Below, piece by piece: positions 34,054 to 43,155 of a stretch of 48,221 nt of DNA. The notes under the pieces were generated by a model. The model ran no database searches. It had not been told where the DNA came from and was given only the letters and a program-made list of their open reading frames with translations. The DNA comes from an uncultured Prevotellaceae bacterium (GTDB lineage Bacteria; Bacteroidota; Bacteroidia; Bacteroidales; Bacteroidaceae). Numbering within the stretch: position 1 is the stretch's first letter; every line of letters starts with the position of its first letter. The position numbers and the translations under genes are program-made. Location: positions 1 to 48,221 of the forward strand of contig ONKY01000167.1 in the NCBI GenBank assembly GCA_900318585.1. Direction: 5' to 3'.

Positions 34054-35220
34054 CTATAATGTACTTTGATACCAGCGGAAGAGTTTGGCAACGCCGTCCT
34101 CGATTTCAACCTTGTGGGTCCAGCCAAGTGAGTGGAGTTTCGAGACGTCAATCAGCTTGCGCATGGTGCCGTCGGGCTTTGAGGAGTCAAACTCAATGGT
34201 GCCTTCGAAACCTACGGCTTTGACCACAAGTTCAGACAGCTGGCGGATGGTTAGCTCTTTGCCTGTGCCGACATTGATGTGGCAGTTGCGGATTTCGCCA
34301 AGTTTGGGAATGGCTCCGCCACGTCCAGCACTGTGGTTTCGGTCTACGGCGCCGTCCGTGGAGGCTCCGTAATGGACGGAAGAATACTTCTCAATGCCGA
34401 TGATGTCGCTGAAGTTGACGTTGAGCAGTACGTGAACGCTTGCATCAGCCATATCTTCGATCCAAAGGAACTCACGAAGCGGCGTTCCCGTACCCCACAG
34501 TGTCACCTTGTTGTCCGATATACCGTATTTACTTAATACAGTTAGAACGTCATTACGAGATGCCGATCCGTCAACTCCCTCCACGGGACGCTTATTCAAG
34601 TCTGTAGCAATCTTTTCCCACTCCCCATCGTGAATGAGCTTGGCCAGATAGATTTTGCGCATCATGGCGGGCATCACGTGGCTGTTCTCCAGATGGAAGT
34701 TGTCATTGGGGCCGTAGAGGTTCGTAGGCATCACGGCAATGTAGTTGGTGCCGTATTGAAGGTTGTACGATTCGCACATCTTCAATCCAGCAATCTTTGC
34801 GATGGCATACTCTTCGTTGGTGTACTCTAAGGGCGACGTCAGCAGGCAGTCTTCCTTCATGGGCTGTGGAGCGTTCTTCGGATAGATACATGTGGAGCCC
34901 AGGAACAGCAGTTTCTTTACACCGTGGGCGTAGGCCTCGCTAATAACGTTGCATTGTATCTTCATGTTCATCATAATGAAGTCGGCGCGATAGAGCGAGT
35001 TGGCCATGATGCCACCTACGAAGGCTGCGGCCAGTACCACTGCGTCAGGCTGTTCCTCATCGAAGAATTTCTTCACGGCTACCTGGTCAGTCAGATCAAG
35101 CTCCTTGTGGCTACGACCCACCAGGTTTGTGTATCCTCTTTGCTGGAGGTTATTCCAAATAGCGGAACCCACAAGTCCGTGGTGTCCCGCTACATATATC
35201 TTACTATCCTTTGCTAACAT
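34054..35220 (-). CDS. fcl: GDP-L-fucose synthase
   Basis: Epimerises and reduces GDP-4-keto-6-deoxymannose to GDP-L-fucose. 388 residues, extended SDR fold: NADP loop [23 protein letters not shown], and the catalytic YAIAK (Y/K pair). It is longer than E. coli Fcl (321) because of insertions at about 207-225 ([20 protein letters not shown]) and about 277-305, common in Bacteroidetes homologues. It follows gmd after 36 bases. Its product may feed the O-glycan/polysaccharide enzymes upstream in this window or protein O-fucosylation. Confidence 0.95.
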   Translation of the reverse strand: MLAKDSKIYVAGHHGLVGSAIWNNLQQRGYTNLVGRSHKELDLTDQVAVKKFFDEEQPDAVVLAAAFVGGIMANSLYRADFIMMNMKIQCNVISEAYAHGVKKLLFLGSTCIYPKNAPQPMKEDCLLTSPLEYTNEEYAIAKIAGLKMCESYNLQYGTNYIAVMPTNLYGPNDNFHLENSHVMPAMMRKIYLAKLIHDGEWEKIATDLNKRPVEGVDGSASRNDVLTVLSKYGISDNKVTLWGTGTPLREFLWIEDMADASVHVLLNVNFSDIIGIEKYSSVHYGASTDGAVDRNHSAGRGGAIPKLGEIRNCHINVGTGKELTIRQLSELVVKAVGFEGTIEFDSSKPDGTMRKLIDVSKLHSLGWTHKVEIEDGVAKLFRWYQSTL

Positions 35221-35256
35221 TTTCGCAATTCCTCATTTTCTCCTTTTCTCAATCTC

Positions 35257-36339
35257 TCATTCGTCCATGTGGGCTTTGAGGAACAATTTCTTGACGAACC
35301 GCATGTCGTGCTGAACCATAATCTTCACGAGTTCCTCGAAAGAGGTCTTCTGCGGATTCCAGCCTAACTTGGCCTTTGCCTTGGCGGGATTGCCTAACAG
35401 CTGGTCTACCTCAGCAGGACGGAAATACTTCGGGTCTACCTCCACGAGCGATTTACCCGTAGCCTTGTCGTAACCCTTTTCGTCAACACCGTCACCACGC
35501 CACTCCAATTCGATGCCCACTTCCTTGAAAGCCAGTGTGCAGAACTCGCGTACGGTATGATATTCGCCTGTGGCAATAACGAAGTCGTCCGGCTCGGGCT
35601 GTTGCAAGATGAGCCACATGCACTCAATGTAGTCCTTGGCATAGCCCCAGTCGCGAAGCGAGTTGAGGTTGCCTAAGTAGAGCTTGTCCTGATATCCCTG
35701 GGCAATGCGGGCTGCAGCCAGAGTTATCTTGCGGGTGACAAAGGTCTCGCCTCGGCGCTCACTCTCGTGATTGAACAGAATGCCGTTGCAGCAGAACATA
35801 TTGTACGACTCGCGGTAGTTCTTCATGATCCAGAAGCCGTAGAGCTTGGCCACGGCGTAGGGACTGCGGGGATAGAATGGTGTGGTCTCACTTTGCGGAA
35901 CCTCCTGCACTTTGCCGTAGAGCTCGGATGTAGAAGCTTGATAGATGCGACATGTGTCGGCTAGGCCGCAGATACGCACAGCCTCTAAAAGTCGCAACAC
36001 GCCGTTGGCGTCGGTGTCGGCTGTGTACTCCGGTACGTCAAACGACACTTTCACGTGGCTCTGTGCGGCGAGATTGTAGATCTCCGTAGGGCGTACCTTT
36101 GAGATCACACGAATGAGCGACGAGGAGTCGGTCATGTCAGCCCAGTGTAGGTTGACAAGACGTTTCTTCTTCATGTCGCGCACCCACTCGTCCAAATATA
36201 GATGTTCGATGCGAGCGGTGTTGAACGATGACGAACGGCGCATCAGACCGTGTACTTCATATCCTTTCTCAATTAAGAATTCGGCCAGATAGCTTCCGTC
36301 CTGACCGGTAATACCTGTTATAAGAGCAATTTTTTCCAT
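35257..36339 (-). CDS. gmd: GDP-mannose 4,6-dehydratase
   Basis: Converts GDP-mannose to GDP-4-keto-6-deoxymannose. 360 residues, the standard length. NADP loop [18 protein letters not shown], the RRSSSFNT segment that binds the second cofactor phosphate, [14 protein letters not shown] with the catalytic Thr/Ser-Glu, and the [13 protein letters not shown] active site are all intact. It starts 10 bases after manC ends. Confidence 0.97.
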   Translation of the reverse strand: MEKIALITGITGQDGSYLAEFLIEKGYEVHGLMRRSSSFNTARIEHLYLDEWVRDMKKKRLVNLHWADMTDSSSLIRVISKVRPTEIYNLAAQSHVKVSFDVPEYTADTDANGVLRLLEAVRICGLADTCRIYQASTSELYGKVQEVPQSETTPFYPRSPYAVAKLYGFWIMKNYRESYNMFCCNGILFNHESERRGETFVTRKITLAAARIAQGYQDKLYLGNLNSLRDWGYAKDYIECMWLILQQPEPDDFVIATGEYHTVREFCTLAFKEVGIELEWRGDGVDEKGYDKATGKSLVEVDPKYFRPAEVDQLLGNPAKAKAKLGWNPQKTSFEELVKIMVQHDMRFVKKLFLKAHMDE

Positions 36340-36349
36340 ATTTCAATAA

Positions 36350-37417
36350 TCAATTCTCTCCGCTGAACTGCTTGATTCGCTGTTCTTCCGACAGCTTGCA
36401 TATCAGCAGAGTATCGTTGTTTTCTGCTACTATATATCCGTCAAGACCCTGAATAACGACACGCTTCTCCTGTGTGGTGTGAATGATACAGTCACGGCTC
36501 TCAAACAAGGTGATATCAGGGCCTATAAGCGCATTCCCATAAAGGTCTTTGTGGCTTTGCTGGTGCAGGGACCCCCACGTGCCGAGGTCGCTCCACCCGA
36601 AGTCTGCTGGGCAAACGAATATCTCGTCGGCCTTCTCCATGATGGCGTAGTCTACCGAGATGTTCTCACACTCTGGGAAACGCTCGTTGATGACTTCCTG
36701 TTCTTTCTCTGTTCCGTAAACGGGCGTCATAGACTCGAAGATGCGGGCCAGCGACGGCTGATACATACGGAAGGCGTTAACGATAGTGTGGACATTCCAT
36801 ACAAAGATGCCCGCGTTCCAGAAGTAGTTGGGCTTTTGGATGTATTGCTGGGCTGTAGTTAAGTCAGGTTTCTCCCTGAAGGAGTCCACACGGAACATCT
36901 CCTTGTTCCTTAGCGAATTACTGCTTAGGTTGGCTTGGATATATCCATACCCTGTTTCCGGACGGTTGGGCTTCATACCGAGTGTGACGATGGCATCGGT
37001 GTCGGCCGTAAATTTCATACTCTCAGATATGACACGCTGGAATTCCTGCACGTTCATGACAATGTGGTCGGAGGGAGTGACAACGATGTTGGCACTGGGA
37101 TCCATACACTTGATGCGCCATGAGACGTATGCAATGCAGGGGGCAGTGTTGCGACGGCAGGGCTCACAAAGGATATGGTCGCGGGGCATGGAGGGGAGCT
37201 GTTCGCTCACGATGCCGGCATACTTCTGATTCGTCACCACCCATACGTTCTCGGGCTTCACTATCGGGCCGAAGCGCTCCACTGTCAGTTGTAGGAGCGT
37301 TTTCCCAACGCCCAGTACGTCAATGAATTGCTTAGGGTGTTCTTTGGTGCTCATGGGCCAGAAGCGGCTACCCACACCGCCTGCCATTATAACCAGATGA
37401 TTGTTAATTCGAGCCAT
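36350..37417 (-). CDS. manC: Mannose-1-phosphate guanylyltransferase
   Basis: Makes GDP-mannose from mannose 1-phosphate and GTP. 355 residues from ATG 37417 (MARINNHLVIMAGG); an upstream in-frame alternative lies within the promoter and is rejected. The nucleotidyltransferase signature VIMAGGVGSRFWPMS and KQFIDVLG are clear, with the FREKPDL and WNAGIFVW motifs further on. It has no phosphomannose isomerase domain, unlike enteric bifunctional ManC/AlgA. First gene of manC-gmd-fcl-kinase, with its own -7 box. Confidence 0.94.
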   Translation of the reverse strand: MARINNHLVIMAGGVGSRFWPMSTKEHPKQFIDVLGVGKTLLQLTVERFGPIVKPENVWVVTNQKYAGIVSEQLPSMPRDHILCEPCRRNTAPCIAYVSWRIKCMDPSANIVVTPSDHIVMNVQEFQRVISESMKFTADTDAIVTLGMKPNRPETGYGYIQANLSSNSLRNKEMFRVDSFREKPDLTTAQQYIQKPNYFWNAGIFVWNVHTIVNAFRMYQPSLARIFESMTPVYGTEKEQEVINERFPECENISVDYAIMEKADEIFVCPADFGWSDLGTWGSLHQQSHKDLYGNALIGPDITLFESRDCIIHTTQEKRVVIQGLDGYIVAENNDTLLICKLSEEQRIKQFSGEN

Positions 37418-37447
37418 ACTGTTGAAGTTGATAATGAATAGAAGTTG

Positions 37448-37476
37448 CAAAAATACAAAAAAAACTCGAAACGCAA
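37448..37476 (-). promoter_or_regulatory. Promoter of the manC-gmd-fcl operon
   Basis: -7 TATTTTTG on the minus strand (37448-37455), with a TTG (37474-37476) 18 bases upstream. The leader to the ATG is about 30 bases. Confidence 0.6.
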
Positions 37477-37495
37477 GAATTTTGTAGCACTTTTT

Positions 37496-38101
37496 TTACT
37501 TTTTCTTTTTGATGAACAGCCAAACCAAGGCTATGGCGACGATGACCAGGATGGCGCCTACGATGTAGTGGTTGTAGCGTTCGATGGTTGCTTCCAACTC
37601 GTTCTCAGGAACAATGGCGTGTAGGTACCAGCCCATGGCGGCGAGGATACTGTGCCACGCTCCGGCACCGATAGTCGTGTAGAGCAGGAACTTCCAGTAG
37701 TTCATACGTGCCAGTCCGGCGGGCAGGCTAATGAGGTGGCGTATGCCCGGTATGAGTCGTCCTGTCAGTGTAGCGGCAACGCCGTGGTCATCGAAATAGC
37801 GTTCGCTCTTCTCCACCTTTTCTTGATTCAGCAGGCACATCTTTCCCCACTTGCTGTTGGCGAAACGGTAGATGACTGGCCGTCCTACGTAGAGTGCCAC
37901 GAAGTAGTTGATACTGGCACCGACGTCGGCACCGATGGTAGCAAAGAGGACTACCAGCAGTGCGTTCAGACTGCCGCCCGCAGCATGATAGGCAGCGGGA
38001 GCCACAACCAGTTCTGAGGGAACAGGCACAACAGTACTCTCCAAGAGCATTAGCAGGAAGATGGTGGTGTAATTGAGGTTATTCAGTAGTGATGAGATCA
38101 T
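37496..38101 (-). CDS. DedA-family (VTT-domain) membrane protein
   Basis: 201-residue inner-membrane protein of the DedA/Tvp38 family, linked in other bacteria to undecaprenyl-phosphate or lipid scrambling across the membrane. Features: ESTVVPVPSELVVAPA at the first re-entrant loop, RLIPGIRHLISLPAGLARM (the family's G-x-x-R motif region), and a C-terminal membrane helix ending in a Lys-rich tail. It is the last gene of the glnS-TPR-DedA unit, 6 bases after the TPR gene. Confidence 0.9.
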   Translation of the reverse strand: MISSLLNNLNYTTIFLLMLLESTVVPVPSELVVAPAAYHAAGGSLNALLVVLFATIGADVGASINYFVALYVGRPVIYRFANSKWGKMCLLNQEKVEKSERYFDDHGVAATLTGRLIPGIRHLISLPAGLARMNYWKFLLYTTIGAGAWHSILAAMGWYLHAIVPENELEATIERYNHYIVGAILVIVAIALVWLFIKKKK

Positions 38102-38107
38102 GAGTCT

Positions 38108-39529
38108 TTATTCTTTTTTCAGTAAATCAACCATAAAGGGGTAGTATTCTTCGGGTTTTGTGTCTTGGGGGAAAATGCCCGACAGCACCATACGGGCTTC
38201 TTTTGGGTTACGCCGCACGGCCTCTTGCAGATAGTGGAGAAACTCGTCATCGCGCTTGGTGTCCCAGCAGCACAGTGCCATGTAGGAATAGCCCTCATCA
38301 AACTCGTTGCCCACCAGTTCAAAGAAGCGCTTGAACATGCTGTAGCTGGCGTTTACATATTTGTTGTCGTACATCGACACGATGATTCTGAGCAGGATTT
38401 TGGGTGAACTGCCTGACTGGATGATGGCTTTCTTAAACATTTGCTCAGCCTCCTTCATTCGTTCGTTGGCCAGTAGCACGTGTCCCTTAATGACCAGCAT
38501 ATCCACGTGGTCACAGTCCAAGGCATCAGTCTTGTCAAGATAGAAGAGGGCTGTCTCCGGCTGATGTAGCTCACTGTAGGCAAAGGCCAGTTCTTGATAG
38601 ATGTCGGCCAGATAAGGCGAGTCTTTTGGGGCCAGCTTCTCAGCCTTCTCTAACTGTGTGATAGCCTCGTCGAAGCGGTTGAGGTTGATGAGGCAGGTGC
38701 CTTGGTGCAACAAGCCGAACTCGTCGTCGGGAATATGTTCGTTGAATCTTTGGAAATAGACGAGCGCCTCCTCAAAGTTGTCCAAGCGGTAGAGTCCGTT
38801 CGCTTTTGCCAATATCCCTTCCGTGTCATCGGGGTCGATGGCTATGGCATATTCCGAGCTGGTGATGGAGGCACTATAGTCCTCCTTCATGAACTGCGTG
38901 CTGGCCAGTGCGTTCCAGTAGCGTTTCTGGAATGGGTTACGGTCAAGCAGCTCGTTGAAGATACGTTCAGAATCATCATACTTGCCTAACCCGAACAGAG
39001 TACGCGCCATTAGCTCCTTGAAGTCCTCTGTGTCGTCGCCCTTTCCGCGCATCATCCATTCCATCGCCTTGTCGTGCAGGCCGTAGTCGGAGTAGATGTT
39101 AGCTACATCGAGCACGAAGTCCTGTTGCTCGTCGGCCGACACCTCCTGATACAGTTCGTGGAACATCTGTTCTGCCTCATCTGCCTTTCCCTCGGCTATC
39201 AGCAGCTCACAGGCCGTGTACTGGTATTCCACGTCGGTCTTGTCGTCGATTCTTTCCAGGTATTCCCGTGCAGCTTCTAACTCTCCCATGCTGATGGCGT
39301 CGCGTACCTTGAATACCAAGGGCAGAGTGGCACCAGGGGCTATCGTGAGTGCCGTGTCAATTGCTGCCACGGCATCGTCGTAGCGGTTCTGCATCTGGTA
39401 GTAGTCGGCCACGTCAGCCAGGTCGTCCACGTCCATGTAGAATGTGTTTCCCTCAGCCAATGCCGTTTCATACTCGTCAAGGATTTCCTTGAACTCCTCG
39501 CTCTTGAAATATTCTTCGTCGAACATCAT
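38108..39529 (-). CDS. TPR-repeat protein
   Basis: 473 residues made almost entirely of tetratricopeptide-like helical repeats (for example YDDAVAAIDTALTIAPG, FDEAITQLEKAEKLAPKD, PETALFYLDKTDALDCD, MKEAEQMFKKAI). There is no signal peptide or membrane segment, so probably a cytosolic scaffold of unknown partner. It starts 1 base after glnS ends, hence cotranscribed with it, and precedes the DedA gene. Confidence 0.88.
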   Translation of the reverse strand: MMFDEEYFKSEEFKEILDEYETALAEGNTFYMDVDDLADVADYYQMQNRYDDAVAAIDTALTIAPGATLPLVFKVRDAISMGELEAAREYLERIDDKTDVEYQYTACELLIAEGKADEAEQMFHELYQEVSADEQQDFVLDVANIYSDYGLHDKAMEWMMRGKGDDTEDFKELMARTLFGLGKYDDSERIFNELLDRNPFQKRYWNALASTQFMKEDYSASITSSEYAIAIDPDDTEGILAKANGLYRLDNFEEALVYFQRFNEHIPDDEFGLLHQGTCLINLNRFDEAITQLEKAEKLAPKDSPYLADIYQELAFAYSELHQPETALFYLDKTDALDCDHVDMLVIKGHVLLANERMKEAEQMFKKAIIQSGSSPKILLRIIVSMYDNKYVNASYSMFKRFFELVGNEFDEGYSYMALCCWDTKRDDEFLHYLQEAVRRNPKEARMVLSGIFPQDTKPEEYYPFMVDLLKKE

Positions 39530-39530
39530 C

Positions 39531-41285
39531 CTACTTCTTCCACGTATCTTTCAGGCCGACAGTCTTGTTGAAGACGGGCTTTGCCGGGGTGGAGTCGGGG
39601 TCAATGTTGAAGTAGCCTATTCGTTGGAACTGCAGGTAGCTCAGGGCGGGGAGGGTAGTGGCGTATGGTTCCACGTAGCAGTCTCTCATCACGCTAAGCG
39701 AGTCGGGGTTGATTATCTGTTTCATGGCGGTGACGGCGTCACACTGTTGCTCCTCGCGAATGCGAGCCAGCTCGTCGCGTGGGTTCTCCACCTTCCACAG
39801 ACGGTCGTACAGGCGTACCTCTGCCTTGACGGCATTGTGGCAGCTCACCCAGTGCAGGGTCTTGCCTTTGATCTTGCGGTCGGCTCCGGGCATACCACTG
39901 CGCGTCTCTGGGTCGTAGGTGCAGTAGACGGTGCATACATTTCCCTCAGCGTCCTTGTCGCAGGGATGCTCCTCGTCGCACTTGATGATATATGCGTTCT
40001 TCAGTCTCACCTCCTTGCCGGGAGCCAGTCGCATAAATTTCTTCTCAGCCACCTCCATAAAGTCATCACGCTCAATCCATATCTCGCGACTAAACTCCAC
40101 GTTGTGGATGCCGTCGGCCTCGTTTTCGGGATTGTTCACTGCCGTAAGCATCTCCGTCTGGCCTTCGGGATAGTTGGTGATGATGACTTTTATCGGGTTC
40201 AGCACGGCACTGACGCGGGTGGCACGGCTGTTCAGGTCATCGCGTACTACACTTTCCAGCAGTGCCATGTCGTTCAAGGCGTCGAGCTTGGTGTAGCCTA
40301 TCTTGTCAATGAAGTTCACGATGCTCTCGGGGCTGTAGCCACGGCGGCGGAAGCCACAGATGGTTGGCATACGGGGGTCATCCCATCCCTTCACCAGCTT
40401 CTCGTTGACAAGTGCCAGCAGGTTACGCTTTGACATGAGTGTGTAGTTCAGGTTCAGCTTGTTGAACTCTGTCTGGCGGGGACGGTTGTCCTCAATGTTG
40501 TCCGTCTCGCCCTTCCACTCTTTCATCCATGTTACGAAGAGGTCGTACAGGGGACGGTGCTCCACGAACTCCAGCGTACACCACGAATGGGTAACACCCT
40601 CTAAGTAGTCACTCTGGCCGTGGGTGAAGTCATACATGGGGTAGGCGTTCCACTTTGATCCGGTCTTCACGTGCGGGATGTTCAGCACGCGATAGATGAG
40701 TGGGTCGCGGAACAGCATGTTCGGGTGGGCCATGTCAATCTTGGCGCGTAGCACCAATGTGCCAGGCTCGCACTGGCCGCTGTTCATATAGTCAAAAAGC
40801 CGCAGGTTCTCCTCTATGGGGCGGTCGCGGAATGGCGAGTTTGTGCCCGGGCTGGTGGTCGTGCCTTTCTGCTGGGCTATCACCTCGGCACTCTGCTCGT
40901 CCACGTAGGCACGGCCTTGCTGGATGAGCCAAACGGCAAAGTCCCACAGCTCCTGGAAATAGTCGCTGGCGTAGTAGACGTTGTCCCACTCAAAACCCAT
41001 CCACTTGATGTCGTGCTCAATACTCTCAATGTATTCCGTGTCCTCCTTCACGGGGTTCGTGTCGTCGAAGCGCAGGTTGCACACGCCACCGTATTTCTTA
41101 GCCAGACCGAAGTCGAGGGCGATGGCTTTGGCGTGGCCGATATGGAGGTAGCCGTTCGGTTCCGGTGGGAAGCGCGTCTGTAAACGTCCGCCGTTCTTGC
41201 CTGCGGCCAAATCGTCAATCACTTTCTGCTCAATAAAGCTGACAGACTTTTTCTCCTCGCTCATTGCGATAGTTTTCTCTTCCAT
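39531..41285 (-). CDS. glnS: Glutaminyl-tRNA synthetase
   Basis: Charges tRNA-Gln directly. 584 residues. Class I features: FPPEPNGYLHIGHAKAI (HIGH motif) and LMSKRNL (the KMSKS loop), plus a C-terminal beta-barrel anticodon domain with YFNIDPDSTP near the end. The start at ATG 41285 is upstream of a second ATG (41264); either gives a complete core. Its promoter (41319-41350) is overlapped by a perfect inverted repeat. First gene of the glnS-TPR-DedA unit and divergent from mazG. Confidence 0.96.
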   Translation of the reverse strand: MEEKTIAMSEEKKSVSFIEQKVIDDLAAGKNGGRLQTRFPPEPNGYLHIGHAKAIALDFGLAKKYGGVCNLRFDDTNPVKEDTEYIESIEHDIKWMGFEWDNVYYASDYFQELWDFAVWLIQQGRAYVDEQSAEVIAQQKGTTTSPGTNSPFRDRPIEENLRLFDYMNSGQCEPGTLVLRAKIDMAHPNMLFRDPLIYRVLNIPHVKTGSKWNAYPMYDFTHGQSDYLEGVTHSWCTLEFVEHRPLYDLFVTWMKEWKGETDNIEDNRPRQTEFNKLNLNYTLMSKRNLLALVNEKLVKGWDDPRMPTICGFRRRGYSPESIVNFIDKIGYTKLDALNDMALLESVVRDDLNSRATRVSAVLNPIKVIITNYPEGQTEMLTAVNNPENEADGIHNVEFSREIWIERDDFMEVAEKKFMRLAPGKEVRLKNAYIIKCDEEHPCDKDAEGNVCTVYCTYDPETRSGMPGADRKIKGKTLHWVSCHNAVKAEVRLYDRLWKVENPRDELARIREEQQCDAVTAMKQIINPDSLSVMRDCYVEPYATTLPALSYLQFQRIGYFNIDPDSTPAKPVFNKTVGLKDTWKK

Positions 41286-41318
41286 AATAATATATGTATT
41301 CGTTTAGCGATTTGGCTG

Positions 41319-41350
41319 CAAAGGTACGAATTATCCCCGAAACTGCCAAA
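41319..41350 (-). promoter_or_regulatory. Promoter of glnS
   Basis: On the minus strand TTTG (41347-41350), a 20-base spacer, TACCTTTG (41319-41326). The -33 box lies in the loop of the inverted repeat at 41331-41364. Confidence 0.82.
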
Positions 41351-41364
41351 TGTTTCGGGGATAA
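41331..41364. repeat. Perfect 13-bp inverted repeat overlapping the glnS promoter
   Basis: TTATCCCCGAAAC (41331-41343), loop TGCCAAAT, GTTTCGGGGATAA (41352-41364). It covers the spacer and -33 region of the glnS promoter. This is where an operator would lie, though a protein-binding role is inferred only. Confidence 0.85.
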
Positions 41365-41500
41365 TCTCGGATGTGCGGGTGAGTTCCTCCTCTGTGGGGA
41401 GAACGTCCTGTATTGATTTCATCTTTTCGTCCGCTTTTACACCATAAAGATAAAAAAAGATAGATAATCCTTATACTTCTAACAAAAAAACTTAATAAAA

Positions 41501-41532
41501 TTTGGTTATTCGCCCGCTTTGCACTACCTTTG
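41501..41532 (+). promoter_or_regulatory. Promoter of the mazG unit
   Basis: TTTG (41501-41504), a 20-base spacer, TACCTTTG (41525-41532). It excludes a TTG start at 41530, which lies in the -7 box, and supports ATG 41554. Confidence 0.85.
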
Positions 41533-41553
41533 TCACGCAAAACCATACATTGT

Positions 41554-42414
41554 ATGCATACAAGGGAAGAACAGATGAAGGCTTTCGGGCGGATGCTGGA
41601 CGTGCTGGATGAGTTGCGCGAGAAGTGTCCCTGGGATAGGAAGCAGACCAACGAGTCGCTTCGGCCGAACACCATAGAAGAGACCTACGAGCTGTGTGAT
41701 GCGCTCGTCAAGGACGACGTACATGAGATATGCAAGGAGCTTGGCGACGTGTTGCTGCACGTGTGCTTCTATGCGAAGATAGGGCAGGAGAAGGAACAGT
41801 TTGATATCGCTGATGTGTGCAACACGCTGACGGACAAACTGATATTCCGACATCCGCACATCTATCACCCCTCGCAGGTCGGCGCGACTGCCCCCAAGCC
41901 GTTACCCTACGGTGAGGAGGAGGACAAGCGGGAGTTTGCCGATGCCAAGACGCAGGAGCAGGTGCTCGAGAACTGGGAGCAGATCAAGCTGCGCGAGAAG
42001 GACGGCAACAAGACGGTGCTCTCAGGTGTTCCGACGGCGCTGCCTTCGCTCATCAAGGCCTACCGCATACAGGACAAGGCCCGTAATGTGGGCTTCGACT
42101 GGGAAGATCGGCAGGACGTTTGGGGGAAGGTACGCGAGGAGTTGGACGAGCTGGAGGCAGAGCTTCAGCGCGAGGACAGACAGCGTTCTACGGAGGAGTT
42201 GGGCGACTTCCTTTTCTCCGTCATCAACGCTGCGCGTCTCTATAAGCTGAACCCTGACAATGCGTTAGAGATGACCAATCAGAAGTTCATCCGCCGCTTC
42301 AACTACATTGAGCAACACAGCATCCGTGCTGGACGCCCGCTGAAGGAAATGACGCTTCAGGAGATGGACGCCCTTTGGAACGAGGCAAAGGAGAAGGAGA
42401 AAAACAATGAATAA
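41554..42414 (+). CDS. mazG: Nucleoside triphosphate pyrophosphohydrolase (MazG)
   Basis: Hydrolyses NTPs/dNTPs to monophosphates and pyrophosphate, clearing non-canonical nucleotides. 286 residues with two tandem MazG domains: the first with CPWDRKQTNESLRPN, IEETYEL and ELGDVLLHV (metal-binding Glu/Asp), the second with DWEDRQDVWGKVREELDELE and EELGDFLFSVINA. The start at 41554 is set by the promoter and leaves a very short leader of about 15 bases. A lipoprotein gene follows after 21 bases. Confidence 0.95.
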   Translation: MHTREEQMKAFGRMLDVLDELREKCPWDRKQTNESLRPNTIEETYELCDALVKDDVHEICKELGDVLLHVCFYAKIGQEKEQFDIADVCNTLTDKLIFRHPHIYHPSQVGATAPKPLPYGEEEDKREFADAKTQEQVLENWEQIKLREKDGNKTVLSGVPTALPSLIKAYRIQDKARNVGFDWEDRQDVWGKVREELDELEAELQREDRQRSTEELGDFLFSVINAARLYKLNPDNALEMTNQKFIRRFNYIEQHSIRAGRPLKEMTLQEMDALWNEAKEKEKNNE

Positions 42415-42435
42415 TACATAAAAAAGGAACTGATT

Positions 42436-43137
42436 ATGAAAAGACTTGGATTTTTCGGATTGTTGGCAGCCGTAGCCCTGACAATGGCTGGCTGTGGCGG
42501 CGGAAAGCAGCAGAAAGTGGAGTTTGAAAAGGACACGACTGACGTGGCCAGCATCAATCGCGATAGTACCATCTATGGCATCTGCGGTGATGGTTCGGCC
42601 ATGAACACACTGGAACTGCTGACCGACGTGGGTGACACCATGAATATCAGCGTGACGGACGCAAAAGATGCCGACAAGGTGTTTGGAGGCTATGCCGTAG
42701 GTGACCGCATGGCTGTCATGATGAAGGACAAGGGGTCAGCGAAGTTGGTCATCAACCTCTCCATGTTGCTGGGCAACTGGGTGATGCCTAATCCCATTGA
42801 CGGCTCCTCTGAGACAGGTATCGCCATCAAGGAGGGCGGTATCGTCGAGGGTATCGATCAGAGTAGTATCATCTACAAGACCTGGCGCATCTTTAACGGC
42901 AAGTTGGAAATCCTGACTCAGCGCGACGGAGGCGGCGATGTAGAAGAATTATTCCTCTATGAGATGGTGAAGCTCACGCCCGACTCGCTGGTTTACCGCC
43001 TGCCCAATGCCAACGACAACGGCAAGCGCGACTTCCTCGACGGTGAGGAGCTGTTTGAGTATAGTCGCCAGCAGGAACACAAGGATAATTCGCACATCGA
43101 GCTGGAGTCGTCGTCGTTTGATGACTTCAAGATTTAG
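42436..43137 (+). CDS. Lipoprotein with a lipocalin-like C-terminal domain
   Basis: 233 residues. Lipobox LTMAGC gives acylation at Cys20. The C-terminal half (LGNWVMPNPIDGSSETGIAIKEGG, then LTQRDGGGDVEELFLYEMVKL) resembles small lipocalin-like domains that occur in Bacteroidales lipoproteins; this is weak, by pattern only. It lies between mazG and the RNase Z gene, with short gaps (21 and 18 bases), so it is cotranscribed. Function unknown. Confidence 0.82.
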   Translation: MKRLGFFGLLAAVALTMAGCGGGKQQKVEFEKDTTDVASINRDSTIYGICGDGSAMNTLELLTDVGDTMNISVTDAKDADKVFGGYAVGDRMAVMMKDKGSAKLVINLSMLLGNWVMPNPIDGSSETGIAIKEGGIVEGIDQSSIIYKTWRIFNGKLEILTQRDGGGDVEELFLYEMVKLTPDSLVYRLPNANDNGKRDFLDGEELFEYSRQQEHKDNSHIELESSSFDDFKI

Positions 43138-43155
43138 TGATGTAGAGGTGAGAGA

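Noticed and set aside
39444..40433. Open frame on the plus strand opposite glnS and the TPR gene
   Set aside because: Antisense of two secure genes; composition is Val/His/Leu-rich without motifs.
41530..41553. TTG start for mazG
   Set aside because: It lies within the -7 promoter element, so it would not be on the transcript.
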